DNA from: Inquilinus limosus DSM 16000
GTDB taxonomy: Bacteria > Pseudomonadota > Alphaproteobacteria > DSM-16000 > Inquilinaceae
Assembly: GCF_000423185.1 (NCBI RefSeq)
Contig: NZ_AUHM01000001.1
Location: forward strand, 620,001-684,000
Direction: 5' to 3'
Length of the DNA stretch: 64,000 bases
The first letter of the stretch is position 1. Each line of letters starts with the position of its first letter. This document shows positions 8,192 to 16,552 of the stretch, piece by piece. Made by a program: the position numbers and the translations under genes. The notes beneath the pieces are model-generated. The model ran no database searches. It was not told the DNA's origin and saw only the letters and a program-made list of their open reading frames with translations.

Positions 8192-9220
8192 TCACTGCAG
8201 ATACTGCTTCGGGTCGACCGGCTGGCTGTTCTTGCGCACCTCGAAGTGGAGCTGCGGCTGGTCGACGGCGCCGGTCTGGCCGACCGTGCCGATGGTCTGG
8301 CCGGCGGTGACCTGGTCGCCCTTCTTCACCGACAGCGACGCCGCATGGGCATAGGCGGTGACCAGCCCGTCACCGTGCTGGATCAGCACCAGGTTGCCGT
8401 AGCCGCGCAGCTCGTTGCCGGCATAGGCGACGACGCCGGAGCCCGCCGCCTTGATCGGCGTGCCGGCCGGGGCGGAGATGTTGATGCCCTGGTTCGGCTT
8501 GCCGCCGAGCGGCGCGTTGTAGCCGGCGATCACCGAGCCGGACACCGGCCAGGCGAAGCGGCCGGAGCCGCGGGCAGCGGCCTGTGGCGCCGCGGCCGGC
8601 GGCGGCTGCGTGCTGGCGACCGGCGGCACCGGGGCGGCGGGCGCCGCGGGCTTCGGCACGATCGAGGTCGGAGCGGACGGCGTCGGCGCCGTGGGCGTCG
8701 GGGCGGCCGCGGTGCCGGCGGGCGGGACCGCGGCCGGAGGCACGGTGCCCGGCGGCACCGGCGCGGCGGCGCCGCCCGGCGGCGGCAGGCGCTGCACCGA
8801 CAGGCCGCTGCCGGTCGAGGGCACGGTGTTGAGCGGCGCGCCCGCGGCGGCGCCCGCCGCCGGAGCCGCGGCGACGGCCCCGGTCGTGGGCAGCGTCACG
8901 GTCGGCGCCGGGCCGGGCGCCGATCCCGGCGCGCCGGGCAGGCGCAGGGTCTGGCCCGGCTGCAGCGCATAGGGCGGCTGCAGGCCGTTCAGCGCGATCA
9001 GCGCCGGCATCGAGACGTCGTAGCGGCGGACGATGGAGAGCACGTCGTCGCCCGGCTGGACCTGGGCGGTCGCCGGCCGCTGCGCCAGCTGGTCCGCGCC
9101 GGGCGGGGTGTTGCAGGCCGCGAGACCCGCGGCGGCGAGGGTCGTCAGTAGGATGGACCGGAGCCGCCATCCTCCCCGTCGGGAAGATCCGGCAGCAACG
9201 GCACGAAGCGAACTGGCCAC
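8192..9220 (-). CDS. nlpD: NlpD-like murein hydrolase activator lipoprotein (LysM plus degenerate LytM/M23)
   Basis: 342 residues from a GTG at 9220 with GGGAGGA five bases upstream; it overlaps the end of pcm by 76 bases. The signal peptide ends in a lipobox (LAAAGLAAC). A LysM repeat follows (PGDDVLSIVRRY to PGQTLRLP, about residues 57-95), then a long Pro/Ala-rich linker, then a LytM domain from about residue 230. The zinc-binding residues of active M23 peptidases are lost: the HxGID motif reads NQGIN and HLHFE reads QLHFE, much as in E. coli NlpD. It should therefore activate amidases rather than cut peptidoglycan. Confidence 0.88.
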   Translation of the reverse strand: MASSLRAVAAGSSRRGGWRLRSILLTTLAAAGLAACNTPPGADQLAQRPATAQVQPGDDVLSIVRRYDVSMPALIALNGLQPPYALQPGQTLRLPGAPGSAPGPAPTVTLPTTGAVAAAPAAGAAAGAPLNTVPSTGSGLSVQRLPPPGGAAAPVPPGTVPPAAVPPAGTAAAPTPTAPTPSAPTSIVPKPAAPAAPVPPVASTQPPPAAAPQAAARGSGRFAWPVSGSVIAGYNAPLGGKPNQGINISAPAGTPIKAAGSGVVAYAGNELRGYGNLVLIQHGDGLVTAYAHAASLSVKKGDQVTAGQTIGTVGQTGAVDQPQLHFEVRKNSQPVDPKQYLQ

Positions 9221-9816
9221 AGATCCTCCCGCTCCAATCCGGTTTCAGTGCGCGTGAAGCGGACCACGCGCTGGTTCCGCTTCTCGTCCCCCATGGGAAT
9301 CACGATTATACCACCGATCGCGAGCTGGTCGGCCAGCGCCGGGGGCGGCAGGTCGCCGCGATGCGCAGCGGTGACGATGATGCGCTCGAACGGCGCCTGC
9401 TCCGGCCAGCCCTTCATGCCGTCGCCCCAGCGCGCGGTGATGTTGCTGATGCGCAACCCCTCGATCCGCCCCAGCGCCAGGTCGAGCAGCGGCTTGTGCC
9501 GCTCGACGGTGTAGAGCCGGCGGCAGATCTTCGCCAGCACGGCCGCCTGGTAGCCGGAACCGGTGCCGATCTCCAGCACCTTGTGGCGGTCGCCGACCTC
9601 CAGCGCCTGGGTCATCAGCCCGACCACCAGCGGCTGGCTGATGGTCTGGCCATGGCCGATCGGCAGCGCGATGTCCTCATAGGCCTGGTCGAGGAAGGCG
9701 TCGGGCACGAAGGCCTCGCGCGGCACCCGCTCGATCGCGCCGAGCACGCGATGGTCGGTGATCCCCGAGCGCCGGAGATGCATCAGCAGCCGGATCAGCC
9801 GCGGCTCGGCGATCAT
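9145..9816 (-). CDS. pcm: protein-L-isoaspartate O-methyltransferase
   Basis: 223 residues from the ATG at 9816 (MIAEPRLIRLLMHLRR). It has the SAM-binding motif VLEIGTGSGYQAAVLA near residue 78, the PIGHGQTISQP motif specific to PCMT upstream of it, and ITARWGDGMKGW. It repairs isoaspartyl residues in damaged cytoplasmic proteins. It lies in the conserved serS-surE-pcm-nlpD order, all on the minus strand. Between it and surE lies a 43-base GC-rich repeat. The last 76 bases overlap nlpD. Confidence 0.95.
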   Translation of the reverse strand: MIAEPRLIRLLMHLRRSGITDHRVLGAIERVPREAFVPDAFLDQAYEDIALPIGHGQTISQPLVVGLMTQALEVGDRHKVLEIGTGSGYQAAVLAKICRRLYTVERHKPLLDLALGRIEGLRISNITARWGDGMKGWPEQAPFERIIVTAAHRGDLPPPALADQLAIGGIIVIPMGDEKRNQRVVRFTRTETGLEREDLWPVRFVPLLPDLPDGEDGGSGPSY

Positions 9817-9879
9817 GGGCGGGGTCCGGTCGAGGAGGACCGCCTCTCTTCCGTATCCAAAGCCGGCTCGGGCGGAGGA

Positions 9880-9922
9880 AACCCCCTCCCCCTTCCCCCC
9901 TCCCGCAAGGGGAGGGGGGACT
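9880..9922. repeat. 43-base GC-rich palindromic intergenic repeat (copy 1)
   Basis: AACCCCCTCCCCC followed by CCCCCCTCCC (9895-9904), a GCAAG loop and GGGAGGGGGG (9910-9919). The same 43-base element recurs at 61263-61305, almost exactly inverted at 61144-61186, and in a shorter form at 12185-12218. It lies between pcm and surE. Probably a REP-like non-coding repeat. Confidence 0.75.
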
Positions 9923-9968
9923 GGTTCCGCCATTCACCCGAGCAAAGCCCAACCATGCGACGGCAGCC

Positions 9969-10727
9969 TCACCCCACGAAGGTCCGCCGCAGGGACTGGA
10001 TCGCGGCGGCGTGGTTCAGGTCGAGATGCAGCGGCGTCACCGTGATCCGGCCGTCGCGCAGGGCCGACACGTCGGTCTCCTCGCCCTGCAGCGCCTCCTC
10101 CGTCCGGCTGGTGCCGATCCAGAAATAGGTGCGGCCGCGCGGATCGAGCCGCTCCTCCAGCACGTCGCCGATCTTGCGCAGGCCGTGCGGCACCACGGCG
10201 ATGCCCGTCACCGCGTCCGGGTCGACCGCCGGGAAGTTGACGTTGACCAGCACCTGCTCCGGCCAGTCGGTGGCGATCGCCTTGCGCGCCACCTCGGCGC
10301 CCCAGCGCGCCGCCGTCTCCCAGTCCGGCCGCCTTCCGTCGGCGAATTGCTGGCTGAAGGCGATGGCGCGGATGCCGAGCAGCGTCGCCTCCATCGCCGC
10401 GGCGATGGTGCCGGAATAGGTCACGTCCTCGGCGATGTTGCGGCCGTGGTTGACGCCGGACAGGACCAGGTCCGGCCGCCGGTCCTTCATCACGTGGTTG
10501 ACCGCCAGCAGCACGCAGTCGGTCGGCGTGCCGTCGACGGCGAAGCGCTTCTCCTCGATCTTCCGGAGGCGCAGCGGCCGGTGGATGGTCAGGGAATGGC
10601 TGGCGGCCGACTGCTCGGTCTCGGGCGCGCAGACCCAGACGTCGTCGGAGAGCTCGCGGGCGATGCGCTCGAGCACCGAGAAGCCGGTGGAGTTGATGCC
10701 GTCGTCATTGGCCAGGAGGATGCGCAT
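9969..10727 (-). CDS. surE: 5'/3'-nucleotidase SurE
   Basis: 252 residues. The SurE family opening MRILLANDDGINSTG supplies the two aspartates of the metal site. SAASHSLT gives the conserved serine region, and LVLSGVNHGRNIAED the asparagine ligand. It dephosphorylates nucleoside monophosphates and short polyphosphates in the cytoplasm. It starts two bases after the serS stop codon, so the two are co-transcribed and probably translationally coupled. Length and order are as in other alphaproteobacteria. Confidence 0.96.
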   Translation of the reverse strand: MRILLANDDGINSTGFSVLERIARELSDDVWVCAPETEQSAASHSLTIHRPLRLRKIEEKRFAVDGTPTDCVLLAVNHVMKDRRPDLVLSGVNHGRNIAEDVTYSGTIAAAMEATLLGIRAIAFSQQFADGRRPDWETAARWGAEVARKAIATDWPEQVLVNVNFPAVDPDAVTGIAVVPHGLRKIGDVLEERLDPRGRTYFWIGTSRTEEALQGEETDVSALRDGRITVTPLHLDLNHAAAIQSLRRTFVG

Positions 10728-10729
10728 CG

Positions 10730-12004
10730 TCAGCCCTTCGCTTCCAGGATCTCGAGTCCGCCCATATAGGGCCGCAGCGCCTCCGGCACCTCGATCGAGC
10801 CGTCCTGACGCTGATAGGTCTCCAACACCGCGATCAGGGCGCGGCCGACGGCGACGCCGGAGCCGTTCAGCGTGTGCAGGAAGCGCGTGCCCTTCTCGCC
10901 CGCCGGGCGGAACCGGCCCTGCATCCGCCGGGCCTGGAAGTCGCCGCAGTTGGAGCAGGAGGAGATCTCACGATACCGCCCCTGCCCCGGCAGCCAGACC
11001 TCGATGTCGTAGGTCTTGCGGGCGGAGAAGCCCATGTCGCCGGTGCACAGCGCCATGGTGCGGAAGGCGAGGCCGAGCCGCTTCAGCACGGTCTCGGCGC
11101 ATTCCGTCATCCGCTCATGCTCGGCGGCCGACTGCTCCGGCGTGGTGATGCTGACCAGCTCGACCTTGCTGAACTGGTGCTGGCGGATCATGCCGCGGGT
11201 GTCGCGCCCGGCGGCCCCGGCCTCGGAGCGGAAGCACGGCGTCAGCGCGGTGAGGCGCAGCGGCAGGGCCTCCTGCTCGAGGATGTCGCCGGCGACCAGG
11301 TTGGTCAGCGGCACCTCGGCGGTCGGGATCAGCCAGTGGCCGGTGTTGGTGCGGAACTGGTCCTCGGCGAATTTCGGCAGCTGCCCGGTGCCGAACAGGG
11401 CCTCGTCGCGCACCAGCACGGGCGGCGCGATCTCGGTGTAGCCGTGCTCGGTCGTGTGCAGGTCGATCATGAACTGGCCGATGGCGCGCTCCAGCCGCGC
11501 CAGCGCGCCGCGCAGGACGACGAAGCGCGAGCCGGACAGCTTGGAGGCCGCGGCGAAGTCCATCAGGCCGAGGCCTTCGCCCAGGTCGACATGGTCGCGC
11601 GCCGCGTTCAGCCGGCGCGGCTCGCCCACCCGGCGCAGCTCGACATTGGCGCTCTCGTCCGGCCCGTCGGGCACGTCCTCGTCCGGCAGGTTCGGCAGCT
11701 CGGCCAGCCGCGCTGCCAGCGCCGCCTCGGCGCCGCGGTCGGCCTGCTCCAGCTCGCCTATCTTCGCCTTGATCGACGCGACCTCGTCCATCAGCGCCTG
11801 GGCGTCGCCGCCCTTGGACTTGACGGCGCCGATCTCCTTGGAGGCGGCGTTGCGGCGGGTCTGCAGCCCCTGCAGCTCGGTGGTGATCTGGCGCCGGCGC
11901 TCGTCGAGCGACAGCAGCTCGGCGGCGAGAGGCGACAGACCCCGCCGAGCCATCCCCTTGTCGAAGGCCTCGGGATGCTCTCGGATGAAACGGATGTCGT
12001 GCAT
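10730..12004 (-). CDS. serS: serine--tRNA ligase
   Basis: 424 residues from the ATG at 12004. The N-terminal long antiparallel coiled coil (about residues 28-105, rich in Arg/Glu/Ala) grips tRNA-Ser. The class II catalytic core follows, with motif 2 ([15 protein letters not shown]) and motif 3 ([16 protein letters not shown]). It charges tRNA-Ser and tRNA-Sec with serine. It normally follows tatC in alphaproteobacteria; here about 9 kb of other genes lies between them. Confidence 0.97.
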   Translation of the reverse strand: MHDIRFIREHPEAFDKGMARRGLSPLAAELLSLDERRRQITTELQGLQTRRNAASKEIGAVKSKGGDAQALMDEVASIKAKIGELEQADRGAEAALAARLAELPNLPDEDVPDGPDESANVELRRVGEPRRLNAARDHVDLGEGLGLMDFAAASKLSGSRFVVLRGALARLERAIGQFMIDLHTTEHGYTEIAPPVLVRDEALFGTGQLPKFAEDQFRTNTGHWLIPTAEVPLTNLVAGDILEQEALPLRLTALTPCFRSEAGAAGRDTRGMIRQHQFSKVELVSITTPEQSAAEHERMTECAETVLKRLGLAFRTMALCTGDMGFSARKTYDIEVWLPGQGRYREISSCSNCGDFQARRMQGRFRPAGEKGTRFLHTLNGSGVAVGRALIAVLETYQRQDGSIEVPEALRPYMGGLEILEAKG

Positions 12005-12184
12005 CGCGCGCTCGATCTGTCGGGTCGGGGAATCGTGCGCTGGTTATAGGAGGTGGGCCGGCCGGACGCAAACGGCCCGGGGGCTTCGGATGGGTGCCTT
12101 GCCTCTCTCGCGAGGCCGAACGCTCATCCTCCCCCTCCCGCCTGATCCGGCCTCCAGCAGGCCGTTCGCGCGCGGACGCGCGCA

Positions 12185-12218
12185 GCCCCCTCCCCCTTCC
12201 CGCAAGGGGAGGGGGAGT
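12185..12218. repeat. GC-rich palindromic repeat, short variant (copy 2)
   Basis: A shorter relative of the 43-base element at 9880: CCCCCTCCCCCTTCCC, a GCAA loop, then GGGGAGGGGGAG. It forms a hairpin with a single G-T wobble. It lies upstream of serS. Confidence 0.65.
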
Positions 12219-12238
12219 GAGGAAGGCATGGCGGCTTC

Positions 12239-12324
12239 GTAGGTTGGGTTCGGGGCACGCGAACCCAATGGGCATAGGCGCGGCGGTGAGATGTTGGGTT
12301 CGCCCGACGGCGAACCCAACCTAC
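12239..12324. repeat. nested TTGGGTTCG palindromes
   Basis: Two hairpins, TTGGGTTCG at 12244-12252 with CGAACCCAA at 12260-12268, and the same arms at 12294-12302 and 12311-12319. The outer ends (GTAGGTTGGGTT and AACCCAACCTAC) are also complementary, so the whole can fold as one large element. Typical of dispersed intergenic palindromes in GC-rich proteobacteria. Confidence 0.7.
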
Positions 12325-12347
12325 GCGGTCGCGCGCCGCATCAAGAC

Positions 12348-13061
12348 TCAGCTGCTGTCCGGCTTCGGGGGGCTGGACGGAGGGTGACCCTCTTCGAGCA
12401 CGTCCGATTGTGGAGGCCAGTCGTGCCGGGCCTCGGCAGCCACGGCGACGGCAGCCGTGCCCTCACCGGCCGAGCCGGTAGTGTCGTTGGCCCCGAGGAC
12501 ATCGTCCCAGCCCGGCGGCAGCCGGCTCGGGTCCAGCCGGCGGCCGAGCCAGCGGCAGACCTCCCGCACGAACTCCCCCGCCGACAGGGTGTCGAGCTGC
12601 ACGTCCAGCACCTCGTCCTCGGTCAGCTTCTCCCACACCTGCTCCCGCAGCCGTTCGGTCTCCTGGGGATCGACGGCCTCGCCGGCCGCGGCGAGGTCCG
12701 CGGCCTCGGCCGCCGTGACCGCCTCGACCACCGCCTGAGCAGCTTGCTCCCGCCGCCGGCGGCGGCGCTCCAGCGCCCCCGACTCCTCGCCCTCGGCCCG
12801 GCGGTGCAGGTAGTCGCCGCGGATCCGCTCGGCCATCGCGATCGACAGCCGGATCGAGCGCGACAGGCGCGACTGCATCAGCGGGAAATCGGGCGGCTCC
12901 TGCGGCTCCGCCGGGGTTGCCTGCTGCTGCCGCTCGGTCAGCCGCTTGCTGCGGATGTCGATCTCGACCACCTCGCGCAGCTTGTCCAGCGCCCATCCCG
13001 TCCAGTTCAGGTCGGGATCGGTCGGCCGGGCCTCGCCCGCCTCGCCATCGGTCTGCGCCAT
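12348..13061 (-). CDS. hypothetical protein, charged helical
   Basis: 237 residues from the ATG at 13061 (MAQTDGEAG); an upstream in-frame start at 13085 would add eight residues. Not recognised. It is rich in Arg, Glu and Ala with long predicted helices in the middle (about residues 40-175), including a run of arginines near residue 105 followed by alanine- and glutamate-rich helix. The tail is acidic and proline-rich and has no membrane segment. Codon use is GC3-rich like its neighbours, which supports a real gene. It is divergent from the ABC1 kinase gene. Confidence 0.6.
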   Translation of the reverse strand: MAQTDGEAGEARPTDPDLNWTGWALDKLREVVEIDIRSKRLTERQQQATPAEPQEPPDFPLMQSRLSRSIRLSIAMAERIRGDYLHRRAEGEESGALERRRRRREQAAQAVVEAVTAAEAADLAAAGEAVDPQETERLREQVWEKLTEDEVLDVQLDTLSAGEFVREVCRWLGRRLDPSRLPPGWDDVLGANDTTGSAGEGTAAVAVAAEARHDWPPQSDVLEEGHPPSSPPKPDSS

Positions 13062-13213
13062 GTCTATGGAACATATCATGAACAAAATCGGCCATTAATG
13101 CAACTGCGGCTTTGCAGCCCCGCGGCCATTCGCGGCTGGCGGCGGAACGCGGCGGCGGCTAGACGTTGCAGTCCTCTCCGACCGCCCCCCGACCTTCCAG
13201 CGCAAGGACGAGC

Positions 13214-14887
13214 ATGCAGGTGTTCCCGACCGCCCTGGTGGTGGCCCGCGACCTGAAGCGGCTGCAGCAGATCGTCACCGTGCTGCTGCGCTTCGGCTTC
13301 GGCGACCTGGTGCGCCGGCTGGGGCTGCACCGCCTGCTGAAGCAGGCCGGCCTGGCCCCGGGCGACACCGGGCCGGCCGCACCGGGCCAGGACACGCCCG
13401 CCCGGCTGCGGCTGGCGATCGAGGCGCTGGGGCCGGCCTTCGTCAAGCTGGGCCAGATCCTGGCGACGCGCAGCGACCTGCTGCCGCCGGAATGGATCGC
13501 CGAGCTGGAGAAGCTGCACGATCGGGTTCCGCCCCTGCCCTACGAAGCGCTGGCGCCGCTGGCCGAGGCGGCGCTGGGCAGCCCGCCCGACGCGGTCTTC
13601 GCCCGCTTCGACCGGGAGCCGCTGGCCTCGGCCTCGATCGCCCAGGTGCACCGCGCCGCGCTGGCCGACGGCACCGAGGTGGTGGTGAAGATCCGCCGGC
13701 CCGGGCTGCGGCCGCTGGTCGAGGCCGACCTGCGCCTGCTGGCCCATGCCGCCAAGCTGGCCGAGGAGGAGCTGCCGGAGCTGCGGCGCTATCACCCCGA
13801 GGCGATCACCAGGCACCTGGCGGCCGCGATCGGCGAGGAGCTGGACCTGGCCAATGAAGGCCGCAACGCCGAGCTGATCGCGGCCCAGTTCGAGGACCAG
13901 CCGGAGATCGTGGTCCCGCGCATCCATTGGGCCTGGAGCAGCGAGGAGATCCTGGTGCAGGACTTCGTCGCCGGCGTCCGGCCGAGCGACGAGGCGGCGC
14001 TGGACGCGGCCGGACTGGACCGGCGCCGCCTGGCGGCGCGCAGCGCCGGCGCCTTCCTGCAGATGATGCTGATCGACGGCGTGTTCCACGCCGACCCGCA
14101 TCCCGGCAACATGCTGTGCCTGCCGGGCGACCGCATCGCCTATCTCGATTTCGGCACCATCGGCCGGCTGTCGGCGCGGCGGCGCGACCAGCTGGTGACG
14201 CTGATGGCCGCGATCACCGGCGGCAGCGCCGCCGGGGTGCGCGAGGTGCTGCTGGACTGGGCCGGCCAGCCGGACATCGACGCACGGCCGCTGGAGGAAG
14301 CCGCCGAGGCCTTCCTGGCGCGCCACACCCGCGGTGCGCTGGGCCGGCTGAAGCTGGGCCAGGCCCTGGCCGAGTTCGTCGCCCTGATGCGCGACCACGA
14401 CTTGGCCCTGCCGCCCGACCTGGCGCTGGTGCTGCGGGCGCTGATGACCTCCGAGGGCGTGGTGCGGCGCCTGGACCCGGAGCTGGATGTGGTGCGCGAG
14501 GTCGAGCCGGTGGTGCGCCGCGCCCTGGCCGCGCGCTACGCCCCCGAGGCGCTGCGGCAGCGCGCCGGGTCGGCGCTCCTGGAATTCCAGGCCCTGGCCG
14601 GCGATGCGCCGGGCATCCTGCGCCGGGTGCTGCGGCGGATGGAGAAGGGCCGGGTGCGGCTGGAGGTCGAGATCGGCCGGATGGACCGCTTCGGCCGCTC
14701 GATCGAGCGCGGCGCCGCGCGCATCGCCGTCGCCATCGTCACCGCCGCCTTCGTGGTCGGTCTGGCGCCGATCCTGGCCGAGACCGGGCCGCGCCTGTTC
14801 GGCATCCCCGGCTTCGCCCTGCTGGGCTGCCTGGCCGCCGCGGCCGGCATCGCTTGGCTGCTGCTGCCGGGGCGGAGACGGGATTAG
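13214..14887 (+). CDS. ABC1/AarF/UbiB family atypical kinase
   Basis: 557 residues from the ATG at 13214 with AAGGA upstream. Family motifs are in order: the KxGQ motif (AFVKLGQILATRSDLLP, about residue 78), an alanine-rich loop region (ASASIAQVHRA), the VVVKIRRPG lysine, FHADPHPGN (catalytic loop) and YLDFGTIG (metal-binding DFG). Two hydrophobic helices close the C-terminus (VAIVTAAFVVGLAPIL and the last 25 residues). UbiB-type proteins act in ubiquinone biosynthesis, perhaps extracting lipid precursors from the membrane. It is isolated from other ubi genes, so whether it is the main UbiB or a paralogue is open. Confidence 0.88.
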   Translation: MQVFPTALVVARDLKRLQQIVTVLLRFGFGDLVRRLGLHRLLKQAGLAPGDTGPAAPGQDTPARLRLAIEALGPAFVKLGQILATRSDLLPPEWIAELEKLHDRVPPLPYEALAPLAEAALGSPPDAVFARFDREPLASASIAQVHRAALADGTEVVVKIRRPGLRPLVEADLRLLAHAAKLAEEELPELRRYHPEAITRHLAAAIGEELDLANEGRNAELIAAQFEDQPEIVVPRIHWAWSSEEILVQDFVAGVRPSDEAALDAAGLDRRRLAARSAGAFLQMMLIDGVFHADPHPGNMLCLPGDRIAYLDFGTIGRLSARRRDQLVTLMAAITGGSAAGVREVLLDWAGQPDIDARPLEEAAEAFLARHTRGALGRLKLGQALAEFVALMRDHDLALPPDLALVLRALMTSEGVVRRLDPELDVVREVEPVVRRALAARYAPEALRQRAGSALLEFQALAGDAPGILRRVLRRMEKGRVRLEVEIGRMDRFGRSIERGAARIAVAIVTAAFVVGLAPILAETGPRLFGIPGFALLGCLAAAAGIAWLLLPGRRRD

Positions 14888-15092
14888 GATGGGCCGCGGC
14901 CGGATCGCGCTCAAGCGCCCTTCCCCGACGGCCGGCTGTCACAAATCTACAACTTCCGCGGTATCCCGATCGGCTCCGCGCTCACCCTCCGATGAAGCTC
15001 CGTCATGAGGACGTCATCGGACGCGGCTGAACGGCGCAATTGTTGGATGATGGTTCCTGGCGCGTAGGATCAAGCCAGATCACGGCTACTGG

Positions 15093-15311
15093 ATGGCCAC
15101 CATGAGCGAATCCTCCAAACCCGACGACACAGACGGCCCGACACAGGATCGGCGCGAGTTCCTGTCCAAATGCGGCCGTTTCGCGGTGATCACGCCGCCC
15201 GCCGTCACGATGCTGCTGTCGACCAGCCTGACGTCCGAAGCCATCGCGAAATCCGGGGGCAAGGGCCGACGGAGCACCGGTTTTGCCGAGTGGCGCCCGT
15301 CCAGGAAATAA
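15093..15311 (+). CDS. small twin-arginine signal protein, unknown role
   Basis: 72 residues from the ATG at 15093; a second Met at 15102 may be the real start. A hydrophilic Asp/Lys-rich head is followed by RREFLSKCGRFAVITPP, a twin-arginine type motif with a moderately hydrophobic stretch (AVTMLLSTSL), then a basic Gly/Lys/Arg tail of about 20 residues. Similar tiny proteins occur in alphaproteobacteria, usually annotated as hypothetical. If exported, only about 25 residues would reach the periplasm, so it may instead be a membrane peptide. A strong terminator follows at 15422. Confidence 0.6.
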   Translation: MATMSESSKPDDTDGPTQDRREFLSKCGRFAVITPPAVTMLLSTSLTSEAIAKSGGKGRRSTGFAEWRPSRK

Positions 15312-15421
15312 GGGCGGGACCAGCCTGGAGTCAGGCGAAGGGTGCATAAGGGGTAGGATCGCCCGACTTCGGCACACGCCGATCCCGGCAATCCTGCTGA
15401 AACATGACGGACCGCAGCCTG

Positions 15422-15452
15422 GGGCCGGCTCGAGAGCCGGCCCTTCTTTTTT
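15422..15452 (+). terminator. strong intrinsic terminator
   Basis: GGGCCGGCTC (15422-15431), a GA centre, then GAGCCGGCCC (15434-15443): a perfect 10-bp stem followed directly by TTCTTTTTT. It ends the transcript of the small Tat-signal gene about 110 bases after its stop. This is the clearest Rho-independent terminator in the window. Confidence 0.88.
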
Positions 15453-15590
15453 GACCGCGGGCCGGACGCATGTCGTGCGGTGGATCACGGTGGACGCCAC
15501 GGACCACCGGCAGCTGCGCTCGAGGCATGACCGCTCCCATTGCGGTAGACTGGATTCGCGTGCTGCGAACCTGATCTGCGGACTTTGGCA

Positions 15591-16382
15591 ATGTTCAGCT
15601 CTGTCGGAAGAACCGGCGAGGCGTTCGACGACGCGGATGTCGCCGCGTGCTATGCCTGCCGGCCGCCCTACCCGCCCGAGCTGTATCGCAGGCTGCTGGA
15701 ACTGGCATCGGGACGGGGCCGGCTGCTCGACCTCGGCTGCGGCCCCGGCAAGCTGGCCATCGGCCTGGCCTCCCATTTCGAGCGGGTCATCGCCGTCGAC
15801 CCGTCCGAGCCGATGCTGCGCGTCGCGCGCAAGCTGGGAGCGGGGCACGAGAATATCGAGTGGGTGCGGGCCCGGGCGGAGGAGACCACGCTGGACGGCC
15901 CGTTCGACCTCGCCGTCATCGGGGCGGCCATCCACTGGATGCGCCCCGAGATCGTGATGCCGAAGCTGAAGCATGCCCTGCGGCCCGGCGCGCCCCTGGC
16001 GCTGGTGAACGGCGACGAGCCTTCCGATGCGGCATGGATCGATGCCTATCGCGCCCACCTGATCCGCTGGGTCGAACGGGGTGGCGGGACATGGCGCGAT
16101 CCCGTCAGGACGGCGCCGGCCCATCTCGATTGGATCGACGTCCAGTCCCGGGAGAGCTTCTCCAGCGAGGTCGATCAGACCGTCGACGGCCTGATCGAGA
16201 CCGAGCACTCGCGCGCGACATGGAGCAGAGCCGCCATGGGAACCGAGGCCGCGAGCGCGTTCGACGGCGAGCTGCGGGGAATCCTGCAGCCGCATGCGGT
16301 CGCCGGCCGGATCCGCTATCGCGTCGACGCCGCCCTGGTCGTCTGCCTCCCCCGGTCGGAGCCGAGGGACCCACAGGCCTAG
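15591..16382 (+). CDS. class I SAM-dependent methyltransferase
   Basis: 263 residues from the ATG at 15591. The SAM-binding fold shows motif I as LLDLGCGPGKLAIGLA (about residue 44), the acidic end of strand 2 (VIAVDPSEPML), and the later PFDLAVIGAAIHWM segment. The IHWM feature and ARAEETTLDG resemble the Methyltransf_11/UbiE-like group acting on small molecules. The C-terminal third is not diagnostic. The substrate is unknown. It stands alone, between the terminator at 15452 and the DnaB-like gene. Confidence 0.85.
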   Translation: MFSSVGRTGEAFDDADVAACYACRPPYPPELYRRLLELASGRGRLLDLGCGPGKLAIGLASHFERVIAVDPSEPMLRVARKLGAGHENIEWVRARAEETTLDGPFDLAVIGAAIHWMRPEIVMPKLKHALRPGAPLALVNGDEPSDAAWIDAYRAHLIRWVERGGGTWRDPVRTAPAHLDWIDVQSRESFSSEVDQTVDGLIETEHSRATWSRAAMGTEAASAFDGELRGILQPHAVAGRIRYRVDAALVVCLPRSEPRDPQA

Positions 16383-16552
16383 ATTCCCGGCCGGCCGCGA
16401 TTGCGCTATGATCCGAGTCAGGCACGGCCCGCGCCTCCCCCCTCCGCCTGGGAAAGTATACCGCATACGGGGCGACCTGATCATCGAACCGACTGTTCGG
16501 GCACCAAGCATAAGGAGGGGTTGCGAAGACGGCTCGCAATAGGAGGTTGCCG

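Larger units (their letters stand above)
12005..12347. other. 343-base intergenic region with palindromic repeats
   Basis: No gene is seen. It holds the serS upstream region, a GC-rich repeat (12185-12218) and a double TTGGGTTCG/CGAACCCAA palindrome (12239-12324). This marks the left edge of the block that separates serS from tatC. Confidence 0.6.

Noticed and set aside
13076-14914. 612-codon open frame antisense to the ABC1 kinase
   Set aside because: Gln/Arg/His-rich composition typical of an antisense frame over a GC-rich gene; the plus strand has clear kinase motifs.
15399-15454. Short open frame reading into the terminator (ATG near 15405)
   Set aside because: Sixteen codons that are just the terminator stem and T-tract, with no ribosome site.
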